Positions 24,876-34,240 of a DNA stretch of 64,000 bases are shown here, piece after piece. This DNA comes from Synechococcus sp. PCC 7336. Its GTDB lineage: Bacteria; Cyanobacteriota; Cyanobacteriia; Thermostichales; PCC-7336. A program made the translations under genes and the position numbers. The first letter of the stretch is position 1, and each line of letters starts with the position of its first letter. Where the stretch lies: positions 5,002,638 to 5,066,637 of the forward strand of contig NZ_CM001776.1 in assembly GCF_000332275.1 (NCBI RefSeq), written 5' to 3'. Below the pieces are notes generated by a model. The model ran no database searches. It was not told where the DNA came from and was given only the letters and a program-made list of their open reading frames with translations.

Positions 24876-26687
24876 TTAGGCTGTCACTGAATCAGCTAGT
24901 TCGATAATTTGCCTCTTCAGATCGGACCGTTCTTTAGAAGGATCTGGTGCATAGTTGAGGTTCTTAAACAGCCCAGTCATACGAGTGAAGTAGCTCCTAA
25001 CAGATGATTTATCCTCGAATTTATACTCGCGTTTAACTAGATCGTATGCCAGCGAAAATGTGCTTTTCTGTCGTTGCAGCGGCGCACTGGCATCGACGGT
25101 ATCAAAAGCATCCTGCTGCAGATACACCATATCTAAGAATAGAGATTTCTGGTAAGTGATGAAGTCCTCCAAAGGCGTTCCCTCTTCTCCTGTAACTTGC
25201 ATCATTTGGTAGACACCGTCCCCGCTTTTCAACAGGGCGATCGCCTCGCGGACTTGGCCGGTCCAGCCAGAATGCAGTTTCCGCTCGAACCAATCTTTCA
25301 GTTGATTCGAGTAACGGGACCAAGAGATGAGGGGATCGACGGCGGGGTAGAACCGTTTATAGGCGCGATCAGCACTCAGTCCTAAAAAGGTCTTGACGGT
25401 GCTTAAGGTTGACTGGGTAACGGGTTCCTCAAAGTTTCCGCCCGCAGGGGAAACGGTGCCGATCGTCGTCAAACTGCCGAGACTGCCATCATTGGTGCGG
25501 ATCGATCCCGCTCGCTCGTAAACCCCCTTGATGGATGAATCCAAATAGGCCGGGAAGGCTTCTTCCCCCGGGATTTCCTCCATGCGTCCCGAGGTCTCTC
25601 GCATGGCTTGAGCCCAACGGGAGGTGGAGTCGGCAATTAAAAGAACGTCGTATCCCATCTGCCGGTAGTATTCGCCTAAGGTGAGGCCGGTGTAAATGGA
25701 TGCCTCGCGGGCGGCCACAGGCATGGAGGATGTATTGCAAATAATGATGGTGCGCTCCATCAGCGAAGAACCCGTTTTGGGATCGGTGAGTTTGGGAAAC
25801 TCAGTAATGGTTTCTACCACCTCTCCCGCTCGTTCGCCGCAGGCCACCACAATGACAATATCGACATCGGAAAAGCGCGAAATCATATTCTGCAGGACAG
25901 TTTTGCCTGCCCCGAAGGGACCGGGGATACAGCCTGTGCCTCCTTTTGCAATGGGAAAGAAGGTATCGATAATCCGCTGAGTAGTAATGAGTGGCTCTTG
26001 GGGATAGAGTCGCTCGGAATAGCGCCGATCTAACAACAGTTGGGGCAAGGGACGACGCACTGGCCACTGCTGGACCATAGTCAAAGTTCGCTCCCGACCC
26101 GTCTCAGCTCGAATGCGGGCGATGGGAGTATCGACCGTGAAGCTGCCCTCCTGAATCCAGGTCACTTCCACCTCTCCCGGCTGATTGAAGGGAATCATGA
26201 TTTTGTGGGTATAGCGACCCTCCTGCACAGTCCCGAGGGTATCTCCAGCCCCGAGCCGCGTACCAAATTCAACGGCAGGAACGAACGACCATTTTTTCAC
26301 CACGTTCAGAGACGGGACGTAAACCCCTCTGGGCAGGAAGGTGCCGTGACCGACTGCCAGACTTTCTAGGGGATTTTGCAGGCCATCGTATACTTGGCCC
26401 AGCAACCCCGGCCCCAAGGTGACCGAGAGCAGTTGACCGGATTGTTCGACCCGATCGCCGACGCCAACCCCTCGGGTGCTTTCAAACACCTGAGCAACTG
26501 CCTCCCGACCCTGCACCCGCAACACTTCAGCCTTCAGCTTCTCGGCACGACCTTCACTTTCCCGCTGAGGACAAATGTAGACCACCTCATTTTTGACCAG
26601 CGGACGGGCATCAGTTTCGGCCATTTGAATGGAGACAATATCTTCTTGTACGGCGACCACCCGAGCGGGATTGAAGGTTTCGGCCAT
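24876..26687 (-). CDS. atpA: V/A-type ATPase catalytic subunit A
   Basis: A 603-residue subunit with the catalytic P-loop GPFGAGKT (256-263), the DSTSRWAQAMRETSGRMEEIPGEE segment with the arginine and glutamate region, and the family-specific non-homologous insert near residues 120-210. It is the ATP-hydrolysing subunit of the V1 head, forming A3B3 with subunit B. In this operon it is the last gene (order B-D-I-K-E-DUF2764-A). It follows the DUF2764 gene by nine bases. The protein is complete and of normal length, so the enzyme is expected to be active. Confidence 0.95.
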   Translation of the reverse strand: MAETFNPARVVAVQEDIVSIQMAETDARPLVKNEVVYICPQRESEGRAEKLKAEVLRVQGREAVAQVFESTRGVGVGDRVEQSGQLLSVTLGPGLLGQVYDGLQNPLESLAVGHGTFLPRGVYVPSLNVVKKWSFVPAVEFGTRLGAGDTLGTVQEGRYTHKIMIPFNQPGEVEVTWIQEGSFTVDTPIARIRAETGRERTLTMVQQWPVRRPLPQLLLDRRYSERLYPQEPLITTQRIIDTFFPIAKGGTGCIPGPFGAGKTVLQNMISRFSDVDIVIVVACGERAGEVVETITEFPKLTDPKTGSSLMERTIIICNTSSMPVAAREASIYTGLTLGEYYRQMGYDVLLIADSTSRWAQAMRETSGRMEEIPGEEAFPAYLDSSIKGVYERAGSIRTNDGSLGSLTTIGTVSPAGGNFEEPVTQSTLSTVKTFLGLSADRAYKRFYPAVDPLISWSRYSNQLKDWFERKLHSGWTGQVREAIALLKSGDGVYQMMQVTGEEGTPLEDFITYQKSLFLDMVYLQQDAFDTVDASAPLQRQKSTFSLAYDLVKREYKFEDKSSVRSYFTRMTGLFKNLNYAPDPSKERSDLKRQIIELADSVTA

Positions 26688-26696
26688 GAAACATCC

Positions 26697-27380
26697 TCAT
26701 GCAAAGACTTTGTCTAGTTCTTCCAAACCAGAATCGACGAGTTCTGCAAAACGCTCTGTTGCAGCTTCTCCACTGTAGGTTGTCCAGCGAGCTACGAGAT
26801 CCCAGCGCAATACGTACAGAACCACTGCTTCGAAGTCGAATTGGTGCCCCTGACCGATGCGCTCGAGATCGGTCCAGACGATATCCACCAGAAGTTTTTC
26901 TAGAGGAAGGAAATCGCTTGCATCCATCAGACGCTTGGCTTCCACAATCCAAGGAAATTGGGCATCCAGTTGAAAGGCTGGATGCGTCCAGTTGCGCGCG
27001 ATCGAGGCAACCCAGCGACCGTATCCCCAGGGCTGGCCTGCAGGCGGCGCGCTTTCCCCTCGGTGGCGGCGGCGCAAGGCAGCCAGAATTGTGCGAAACT
27101 CCATTCTGGACATCACAGCCTCTTGCAACACGCTGCTGTTGAGCTGCCCGAGCAGCCGTTCGGCAGCCGCCACAATGTCAGCATCGGTTCGGTCCATCGA
27201 TTGATTGGACCAGCGCAGCACGTCTTCGATCGCCTGCAGCGTTGCTGCATCGCGTTCGGACAGCATTTTCAAGCGGTTGTCTAGCCTGATTCTAGACAGG
27301 GGGGGAGGTTGAGAGACTGAGGGGCGGTGCAGGTAGGGCAAGCTTGCCATCAAAGTTGCATACTTGAAATTATCGGCCAT
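26697..27380 (-). CDS. DUF2764 protein, probable C-like V-ATPase subunit
   Basis: A 227-residue soluble protein starting MADNFKYATLMASLPYLHRP. The YxxLMASLPYL...PPxSRxRL opening is typical of DUF2764, found between subunits E and A in the V-ATPase operons of Chlamydia and Bacteroidetes, where it is thought to replace subunit C as the socket between rotor and stator. It has the same place here, overlapping the E gene stop by one base (ATG at 27380). The fold is mostly helical. No other C or F gene is present, which supports the substitution. Confidence 0.75.
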   Translation of the reverse strand: MADNFKYATLMASLPYLHRPSVSQPPPLSRIRLDNRLKMLSERDAATLQAIEDVLRWSNQSMDRTDADIVAAAERLLGQLNSSVLQEAVMSRMEFRTILAALRRRHRGESAPPAGQPWGYGRWVASIARNWTHPAFQLDAQFPWIVEAKRLMDASDFLPLEKLLVDIVWTDLERIGQGHQFDFEAVVLYVLRWDLVARWTTYSGEAATERFAELVDSGLEELDKVFA

Positions 27381-28066
27381 TATCGAACCATCCCTTCTAG
27401 CAGTGCCCGGAAGCGAGGCTGGAGGTGATCGAGCAGGGTTTCGGCGATCGCGCGATCGCTCAAATCCAGCACCACTTCGCTGTCCACTAACCGCACCCTC
27501 AACCCGCCTTCACCGTCCTTCGCCATTCGAAAGGTGACCCCCTCCCGCAATAGATCTCGCCCGATCAGACGGACAAAATGGGTCAGAATTCCCTCTTCGA
27601 GCTCTTCTGGGTTGCGGCTGAGTTCTTCGAGGCCCATCACCCGTTGGGGTAGCAGGACTTCGATTTTCTCGGCAACGGCTGCCTCCTCTTTGACTCGACC
27701 GGTCACCTCCAGAATGAGCTTCTGCAGCAACTCTTGCTTTTGGGTTTCCTCGCCAACGAGCCGCCGCACCTCCCCCGTAAATTGCTGCATGAGTTTTGAC
27801 TTCAAAGTAAGAACGGCATCGCGGGCGGCGATCGCGAGGGCATCTCGCCCGGATTTTTTTAAGGTTTCAATCTCTGCTTTGGCATCGGCAAGCATTTCGT
27901 CCACCTCTTCGCGAGCTTGCTCGAGAATCAATTTGGCGTGCGATCGCGCATCGTCAACGATCTGGTCGGCCTCACTTTTACCCCGTTCTATACCCTGTTG
28001 TCGCAGGCGATCGATCAGAGCTTGGACCCCTGCAGAGACTTCGACGGCATCCCTTTGCTCAGCCAT
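27380..28066 (-). CDS. atpE: V/A-type ATPase peripheral-stalk subunit E
   Basis: A 228-residue protein with a long charged coiled-coil N-terminal half (ALIDRLRQQGIERGKSEADQ onward, Ala/Glu/Lys-rich) and a globular C-terminal half, including a GRDLLREGVTFRMAKDGEGG block. This is the subunit E pattern; it forms the stator stalk tying A3B3 to subunit I. The frame overlaps the DUF2764 start. The gene follows subunit K by 12 bases, and the ATG at 28066 is preceded by AAGGAG. Confidence 0.88.
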   Translation of the reverse strand: MAEQRDAVEVSAGVQALIDRLRQQGIERGKSEADQIVDDARSHAKLILEQAREEVDEMLADAKAEIETLKKSGRDALAIAARDAVLTLKSKLMQQFTGEVRRLVGEETQKQELLQKLILEVTGRVKEEAAVAEKIEVLLPQRVMGLEELSRNPEELEEGILTHFVRLIGRDLLREGVTFRMAKDGEGGLRVRLVDSEVVLDLSDRAIAETLLDHLQPRFRALLEGMVR

Positions 28067-28078
28067 AGTATTTTCTCC

Positions 28079-28531
28079 TTAACTCCCCGAGAGTTCCCCT
28101 GCGGCCAGAAGGGCAAAAATGAAGGCAAACACTGCAAATCCCTCCACAATCGCCGCCGGAGCCAGGGATATACCGAATACTTCCGGTTTGACCTTCGAAG
28201 CCAGCACTGCAGATGCGCAACACTTGCCTTGATAGATGGCATTAATCATTAACGCAACTCCAGCACCCACGCCAATGCCAAACATGCCCACCGCAGTTTG
28301 CGGCGTCACCGATTGATTCAGCAGTTGGAACATCACCACAATGCCGTAAATCACTTGCGAAGAGGGCAGGGCGGAAATACCGATAAAGCGACCGTAGCCT
28401 CCTTTGGTATCGATTGTGGCACCAATCGCCGCTTGACCGGCGATCGCACAACCCACTGCACTGCCGATCGCCCCCAGAGCAACCGGTGCGTACAAGCCAA
28501 TCCATCCCAACAAGAGGATGAAGTCATTCAT
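28079..28531 (-). CDS. atpK: V/A-type ATPase proteolipid subunit K, Na+-type site
   Basis: The start MNDFILLLGW at ATG 28531 is chosen because it overlaps the subunit I stop as ATGA and begins a normal proteolipid; the longer frame to 28591 would add a charged tail. The 150-residue product has four membrane segments in two hairpins. Helix 2 has LPSSQVIYG and helix 3 YQGKCCASAV; helix 4 has the ion-carrying Glu in VEGFAVF. These match the Na+ ligands of Enterococcus NtpK (Leu61, Thr64 as Ser, Gln65, Gln110, Glu139), so the pump likely moves Na+. Confidence 0.9.
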   Translation of the reverse strand: MNDFILLLGWIGLYAPVALGAIGSAVGCAIAGQAAIGATIDTKGGYGRFIGISALPSSQVIYGIVVMFQLLNQSVTPQTAVGMFGIGVGAGVALMINAIYQGKCCASAVLASKVKPEVFGISLAPAAIVEGFAVFAFIFALLAAGELSGS

Positions 28532-30333
28532 GATTCGATCTCCTTTTTTGCGAAGGGTCGGAAGGAATATCCTTCCTCCTCTAAACTCCAACGGAAGAAT
28601 TCAATAAAGTTCAATCGCAAGCCGTGGACAAAACCACTAATGATGGCCAGCAGCAGGTTGATGCCGTGTCCGAGGATGAAAATGCCGCTTGCAAGCAATA
28701 TGCCCAAACCGGGCACGGCATCGGCGACTAAGCCAGCAAGATTATTGAACGTGATGGCCAGCGAGGCACTGGACAACCCGAGCGCAAACAGCCTCAGGTA
28801 GCTGAGGGCGTCGCCAAACATCGTGGTGATGCCGGTCAGGGATCTGGCGCCATCCACGAGGCGAAGGCAAGCTGAGGGAATGGAATCGAGCTTGCGATCG
28901 CTCCCCAGCAGCACCATCGATGCTAGCCCTAAAATCAGCAGTGCAATGCCTGCAGTTTTAGCTGCCGCGCTGCCATCGTCCCCTCCCCCCAACACAAACA
29001 GGAAAAACCCGCCGAGGATGACGGCAATCCAAGCCAAGTGGATGACCTTGCTGGAGAACTTGTTGGCCTGCAAAGCAGCCGCAGCATTAGCGAAAACTAA
29101 ATGCGAGCAGCCAATAAAAATTGATAGCGGCATCATGATGTCGAATTGGCTGACATCTAGCCTGTTCAGCTGAGCCACAAACGATCCGGCTGGAGGGGAG
29201 AAGCCGAAATAACTGCCCACCAAGATGCCGTACAGTAAGGACGCCCCCAGAATCCAGACTGCGAGGACGCGCAAGTGTTGGCCGTTAGCGCTCTTGCCCA
29301 TCCGCCGCCAGTTGTAGAGCAGGGGGATAGCCAGCAGTAGCGCATATCCGGCATCCGCCACAATCATGGCGAAGAACAGTCCAAACGAGAAAAATACAAC
29401 ATTCGAGGGGTCCCAGTCGCGATATCCCGGCATCTGATAAAAGCTGACCAAATCCTGGCCGCCTCTCAACAGCGGTGGGTTTTCCATCAAGGTTGGCGGA
29501 GTATCTTCGGGACCTACCGGCTCGATCGCCAGTGCCAGTCCGTGCTGTTGGGCAAATTGCTCTAACTCGGCAGATTTCCGCTGCGGCACCCACCCCTGTA
29601 CGACCAGAATGCCCTGACTGTCTAAAGTCTGTTGTTCGGCCTGACGGAGGGCCACTGCATCCTCAACCCGAGCCAAACTCTTTGCCAGCAAGTAGACCCA
29701 GCGGCTCAGAGATTCGTGCTCGGCAGCCAGATCTTCCAATTCGATTTCCGTCTCCTGCAACTGGCGTTTCAGCTCGTCTAGGGGCACCGACCCCGTGTGG
29801 GTGCGGGGAACGGGGAGGGCGTCGGGGGCGGGTTCCTTTGCTGCAATTACCGCAATGTAGACGAACTGACGATCTTCGTGAAGCGTCTGCCAGGGCAAAG
29901 CCAAGTCCTGCAAAGACTTAGTTTTGCTGTGGGGAATCCGATAGAACCAGAGGAGATAGCCGCCCAAGGTCTCTCCAGGCAAAACAAAGTTTCCCCAAGG
30001 GGATAGCTGCTCGATGCGGTAGGCCAGAAAGGCTCGGCGGTCCTCCAGCTCCCGAAATTTGCGCTTATTCTCTAATGCAGCGCGGACAACCCGGTCTAGA
30101 TCGAAGCGATCGCGATCGCGCACTCGCTTTCGCTGGCGGGGTGCTTCAATTAAATGCCTCCACGCTTGTCGAGCCGGGGTATCTCGATCGGCCGTTCCTT
30201 CTTCAAATTCTGCAGGTGCCGGCCGTAAGGGGATCGGGTGCATGCAGCCCAAACTCTGCAATCCGGCAAGCAGAGCGGCTTTATCGGCGCTTGCTCCGCA
30301 TACGGTTACTTTGCACAAGGCAACAATCGTCAC
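28528..30333 (-). CDS. atpI: V/A-type ATPase membrane subunit I (a-type)
   Basis: A 601-residue stator and ion-channel subunit. The N-terminal half (about 1-330) is soluble with coiled-coil; the C-terminal half has seven or eight membrane segments, including DALSYLRLFALGLSSASLA with the essential Arg that faces the proteolipid, and GHGINLLLAIISGFVHGLRLNFIEFF at the end. The first part of the latter is typical of archaeal and bacterial I subunits. It overlaps subunit D start region upstream (stop of D at 30330) by four bases and subunit K downstream by four, so the three are co-translated. Confidence 0.92.
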   Translation of the reverse strand: MTIVALCKVTVCGASADKAALLAGLQSLGCMHPIPLRPAPAEFEEGTADRDTPARQAWRHLIEAPRQRKRVRDRDRFDLDRVVRAALENKRKFRELEDRRAFLAYRIEQLSPWGNFVLPGETLGGYLLWFYRIPHSKTKSLQDLALPWQTLHEDRQFVYIAVIAAKEPAPDALPVPRTHTGSVPLDELKRQLQETEIELEDLAAEHESLSRWVYLLAKSLARVEDAVALRQAEQQTLDSQGILVVQGWVPQRKSAELEQFAQQHGLALAIEPVGPEDTPPTLMENPPLLRGGQDLVSFYQMPGYRDWDPSNVVFFSFGLFFAMIVADAGYALLLAIPLLYNWRRMGKSANGQHLRVLAVWILGASLLYGILVGSYFGFSPPAGSFVAQLNRLDVSQFDIMMPLSIFIGCSHLVFANAAAALQANKFSSKVIHLAWIAVILGGFFLFVLGGGDDGSAAAKTAGIALLILGLASMVLLGSDRKLDSIPSACLRLVDGARSLTGITTMFGDALSYLRLFALGLSSASLAITFNNLAGLVADAVPGLGILLASGIFILGHGINLLLAIISGFVHGLRLNFIEFFRWSLEEEGYSFRPFAKKEIES

Positions 30334-30929
30334 GATGCGGCCCCCTTCTTGCGCTTGGCAATCTTGGCAATGACAACAGCCGCACGTTCGGTATCGGACA
30401 AGTAAATTTGAATTTTCTTAATATTCTTGCGAGTGCGCGGAATCAACACTTTATCAAATAGATTGACCCGCTGCGTGATGGTGCGAACCGCCTCTTCCAA
30501 GAGCTCCAGCCGCTTCGTGGCCACCTGCATCTGCAGTTCGAGCTCTATCGCGACCTTTAAAAAATCCACGAGGTGATCGATCCATTGGGGCTTACCTAAG
30601 AGAGCGTAGTTGCGCACCTCAATATCGACTGCATCTAGCTTGGGCAGTTGCGTACCCACGACGTTCTCTCGACTCACTCGCACGTTAGTGGCTTTGACCA
30701 ACTGGGCGAGCTCTATCCCTCGATTGCCCAGCATGGGAAGTTTCTGCGCGACAATCGGCTCGATCTCTGCCAACTGGGCTCGACCCTCAATCAACAATTT
30801 TCGCGCTTTTGCTTGTTCGGCGACCAGTTGCCTGCGCTTGAGATCGAGAGATGGCAGGTAATCATTAAAGGTTTTGAGCTGGCGCTTCTGTTTGGTCAGC
30901 GAAGACTTATTGAGTGCCAATCGTGCCAT
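30330..30929 (-). CDS. atpD: V/A-type ATPase central-shaft subunit D
   Basis: A 199-residue protein starting MARLALNKSSLTKQKRQLK, the hallmark opening of subunit D, with long helices at both ends that form the rotor shaft (LLEEAVRTITQRVNLFDKVLIP near the end). It sits in the centre of A3B3 and passes rotation to the proteolipid ring. It starts one base after the subunit B stop codon. The C-terminal basic tail AKRKKGAAS is normal. Confidence 0.92.
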   Translation of the reverse strand: MARLALNKSSLTKQKRQLKTFNDYLPSLDLKRRQLVAEQAKARKLLIEGRAQLAEIEPIVAQKLPMLGNRGIELAQLVKATNVRVSRENVVGTQLPKLDAVDIEVRNYALLGKPQWIDHLVDFLKVAIELELQMQVATKRLELLEEAVRTITQRVNLFDKVLIPRTRKNIKKIQIYLSDTERAAVVIAKIAKRKKGAAS

Positions 30930-32333
30930 TTAGGCCACCTTTGCCGCATCGGGCTTCGATTCAGAGTTTGCCAGTTTAGAGTCTGCCACCTGCAGGTTCT
31001 GGGGATAGTACTTATCGACAAGCGCTTGCTTCATCAGCAACTCTTCCGGTTTGAAGCATTCTGCCAGGGTTTTCCAGGCTAGATCGAGAGCTTCCTCCAG
31101 CGGCATGGAGACTTCGATATTCATAAACCGGGTTCTGAACAGTTGACCGAATTTCAACAGCCTGCGATCGAACTCGGAGAGCTCGAATGCCATCGACTGT
31201 TTTTGCTCGGCATCGATTGCGCCAGCATAAAAGCGGATTGTGGCATTCATAATTTGGCTGTGATCTTCGCGGGTGGCCTTGCCGATGACGTGTTGTTTGA
31301 GGCGAGAGAGAGAGCCAAACGGATCGATAACGCCATCGTGGAGATAGAACTGGCCTTCAGTAATGTAGCCAGTATTGTCGGGGACCGGGTGGGTGATGTC
31401 GTCCCCTGGCATGGTGGTGACCGTGAGAATTGTGACAGACCCCCCCTGAGCGTAATCGGCAGCCTTTTCGTAGCGTCGAGCCAGTTGGGAGTAGAGATCG
31501 CCCATGTAGCCCCGATTGGAGGGAACCTGGTCCATCGCAATCCCGATCTCTTTGAGGGCGTCGGCAAAGGCCGTCATATCCGAGAGCAACACCAAAACTC
31601 GCTTGCCTTCTTCCACGGCAAAATGTTCTGCCACTGCCAAGACCATGTCGGGCACGAGAATGCGCTCGACGATGGGATGAGAAGCCAGATTCACAACCAT
31701 CACAGTACGTGCCGAGACGCCCGCTGCTTCAAAGGCGGAACGGAAGGAGTAATATTCATCAAAAATGAGACCCAGCCCTCCAAACACGACAACGTCAGCC
31801 TGGGCCTGTATGCCAATCCGAGCCAGGAACTGATTGAACGGTTCGCCGGCCACGGAAAAGATGGGAATCTTTTGACTCTCCACCAGGCAATTGAAGACAT
31901 CAATCATGGGGATGTCAGTGCGGATCATTTTGGAGGCCAAGACGCGCCGCACGGGGTTGACCGAAGGCCCGCCAATGGTTACCTTGGGCTCGTTGGTCAG
32001 GTCTGGACCGCCGTCAATGGGTTCTCCGGTTCCTCGGAAGATTCTGCCGAGAATATTGTCTGAATAGGTCATTTGCATGGGATGGCCGAGGAACCTGACC
32101 GACGAGTCAGTCGAGATTCCCTTGGTCCCCTGGAACACCTGGAGAGCAACAATATTGTGCTTGACATTGATAACCTGAGCGATAGATTGGCCGCTGCTGC
32201 TGCTGTCCACAAAAGCGAGGTCGCCAAAGCAAGGCTTTGTCTCAGTTTTGTAAGCACTTTCGGGCACCTTGACCCGAATAATATCCCCAACAATCTCGAC
32301 AATGTTGGAATAACGAATCAATGTTTGCGACAT
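30930..32333 (-). CDS. atpB: V/A-type ATPase regulatory subunit B
   Basis: The start MSQTLIRYSNIVEIVGDIIRV at ATG 32333 is preferred; the frame is open 39 bases further, but that part is not family-like. The 467-residue product has the non-catalytic nucleotide site without the P-loop lysine (IPIFSVAGEPFNQFLARIG in place of GKT), as usual for subunit B, and DMTAFADALKEIG, SNRGYMGDLYSQLARRYEKA. It is the first gene of the operon; its 580-base upstream region must carry the promoter. All seven genes run without gaps larger than 13 bases, which indicates one transcript. Confidence 0.93.
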   Translation of the reverse strand: MSQTLIRYSNIVEIVGDIIRVKVPESAYKTETKPCFGDLAFVDSSSSGQSIAQVINVKHNIVALQVFQGTKGISTDSSVRFLGHPMQMTYSDNILGRIFRGTGEPIDGGPDLTNEPKVTIGGPSVNPVRRVLASKMIRTDIPMIDVFNCLVESQKIPIFSVAGEPFNQFLARIGIQAQADVVVFGGLGLIFDEYYSFRSAFEAAGVSARTVMVVNLASHPIVERILVPDMVLAVAEHFAVEEGKRVLVLLSDMTAFADALKEIGIAMDQVPSNRGYMGDLYSQLARRYEKAADYAQGGSVTILTVTTMPGDDITHPVPDNTGYITEGQFYLHDGVIDPFGSLSRLKQHVIGKATREDHSQIMNATIRFYAGAIDAEQKQSMAFELSEFDRRLLKFGQLFRTRFMNIEVSMPLEEALDLAWKTLAECFKPEELLMKQALVDKYYPQNLQVADSKLANSESKPDAAKVA

Positions 32334-32916
32334 AATGCACTCGCCAATGGAGAGTTTTACTCCACCAGTCATTTACCTCAACATACAGCTCAAATATTGC
32401 AGACAGAAATATAAATTAGAATTTCTTAAATAAATCTCGCTAAACCCTGTCTAGATTGAGATCTAGAGTTTTCAAATATTGCAGTCGTCTCCCTGAATCT
32501 CCCACCAGTGGGGGACTTGTGAGAGTTGCTCGGCTGCGTTTCACAGCTTCAATAGCAGCGATCGACAGCGCTAATGAGATAGGCTAATAGCTGCGCCTGC
32601 TCAAAACTATGATTGTCAGGCTAGACACAGCCTATGGCAGGTTAACACATTAAAACTTGGTTGATTCTGAGATTGTTCAGAGGAATCTGGGAATTTTAGC
32701 GATCGTAACAAAAGAGGCCAGATCGAGCTATCTTAGCATAGAAAGTGTATCACCCTCTGGGCATTGTAAGTTATTTAAATCACGGCACTGAGACAGGTAA
32801 CTATTTGTGGTTCTTAAAGCGCGATACTCGAAATGTTGTCGGAGATTTTGCTGTCGTCCGAGTCACAAGTCTTAATGGGCTGAGGGGGTAATTGTAAATT
32901 TTGAGTAACAAACAGA
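32334..32916. other. divergent promoter region between V-ATPase operon and gltS
   Basis: About 580 bp with no gene that I can support. It must hold the promoters of the minus-strand V-ATPase operon and the plus-strand symporter gene, which may be co-regulated. No RNA element or clear operator was recognised. Confidence 0.5.
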
Positions 32917-34152
32917 ATGGTGGCATTGTCGAACACTGTTTACACAGCCAATGCGATCGACATGCTCTCCATAAGCATCTCGGTGCTATTTCTGGGTATG
33001 TTTATCAACCGCAAAGTTCAGTTTCTGAGAGATAACTATATCCCTCCAGCGGTGACTGGCGGCCTGCTGTTCAGCATCCTTGCGATGTTTTTGTACAGCC
33101 GACTCGGCATTGAAATCAACTTTGACTTGCGATTTCGCGACCTGTTGCTACTAGTGTTTTTCAGTACCGTCGGCTTATCGGCTAGGATACGTACTCTCCT
33201 GGCAGGCGGAAAAGCCCTGGCGAGCCTGATTGTTGTGGCGGCAGTATTCCTGTTCGTCCAGGATGTCACGGGCATCGGTCTGGCACTGCTGACCGGACAG
33301 CACCCCGGCTATGGCTTGATGGGGGGCAGCGTGTCATTTGCTGGCGGCCACGGCACCGCGATCGCTTGGGGTATGGAAGCAGAAGCAGCCGGATTAACAG
33401 ACGCCAGCGCAGTGGGAATTGCCTTCGCCACATTCGGACTCATTTGCGGAGGCTTGTTGGGCGGCCCCATAGCGCGCCAATTGATGAAAAGAATCGATCG
33501 CGAGCACTCGTCTGAAGATAAAACTGTCGCAGGCCCAAAGCTGGAGACGGATGCAGCCCGAGATGTGGCAAGCCCTTCGGATTGGTTGTTCGAGGTTTTG
33601 AAAGCACTACTGCTTCTAGCGCTCTGTGTCAGCCTGGGAGACGCAGTCAACCGATTCCTGTTTGCGGAAGGTGTCCTGCTACCCGGCTTCCTGACCTCCA
33701 TGTTTGTTGCTATTGCCATCGCGAATCTGTTCGATCTGATGGGCATACCGCTCGACAAGGAACTGATAGACCGTTTTGGAGAAGTCAGCCTCAATATCTT
33801 CCTCAGCATGAGTTTAATGAGTCTGCAACTGTGGACTTTGGCCAGCGGCGCACAGTTGATTGTGTTGTTGTTATTCCTGCAGGTGTTACTGATAAGCTAC
33901 TTTGCGGCTATTGTTGTTTTTCGCGTGATGGGGCAAGACTACGACGCAGTGGTCGTATCGGCAGGCTTTGTCGGTCTCGGCCTGGGTGCCACTCCGATCG
34001 CGATCGCCAACATGGATGCCGTAACCCGTCGCTACGGTCCCTCGCCAAAAGCTTTTCTGGTCATACCGCTGCTTGGCGCCTGCTTTATCGATCTGCTGAA
34101 TGCGGCTACCATCAAGTTCTTTATTGCCGTTATTGCGCGCTGGTTTCTATAG
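32917..34152 (+). CDS. gltS: sodium/glutamate symporter
   Basis: A 411-residue membrane protein with ten to twelve segments and family motifs: LFLGMFINRKVQFLRDNYIPPAVTGGL near the start, VFFSTVGLSAR, GGSVSFAGGHGTAIAW (the conserved inner pore), and the second-half repeat VSAGFVGLGLGATPIAIANM near residue 350. It imports glutamate together with Na+. The start at ATG 32917 is the first plausible one; no strong ribosome site is visible. It diverges from the V-ATPase operon. A Na+-pumping V-ATPase beside a Na+-driven importer makes physiological sense. Confidence 0.92.
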   Translation: MVALSNTVYTANAIDMLSISISVLFLGMFINRKVQFLRDNYIPPAVTGGLLFSILAMFLYSRLGIEINFDLRFRDLLLLVFFSTVGLSARIRTLLAGGKALASLIVVAAVFLFVQDVTGIGLALLTGQHPGYGLMGGSVSFAGGHGTAIAWGMEAEAAGLTDASAVGIAFATFGLICGGLLGGPIARQLMKRIDREHSSEDKTVAGPKLETDAARDVASPSDWLFEVLKALLLLALCVSLGDAVNRFLFAEGVLLPGFLTSMFVAIAIANLFDLMGIPLDKELIDRFGEVSLNIFLSMSLMSLQLWTLASGAQLIVLLLFLQVLLISYFAAIVVFRVMGQDYDAVVVSAGFVGLGLGATPIAIANMDAVTRRYGPSPKAFLVIPLLGACFIDLLNAATIKFFIAVIARWFL

Positions 34153-34240
34153 CATTGAGCCTCGTGCAAGGCGATCGCAGCTATCGCAATGACCGTCGCG
34201 ATCGTGTCGATTCTGGTCTTCCCCTGCCTGCCTGACACAT

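Noticed and set aside
31143..32063. 306-codon frame antisense to the V-ATPase B gene
   Set aside because: Long shadow frame caused by codon bias of the real gene; no start signal or family.
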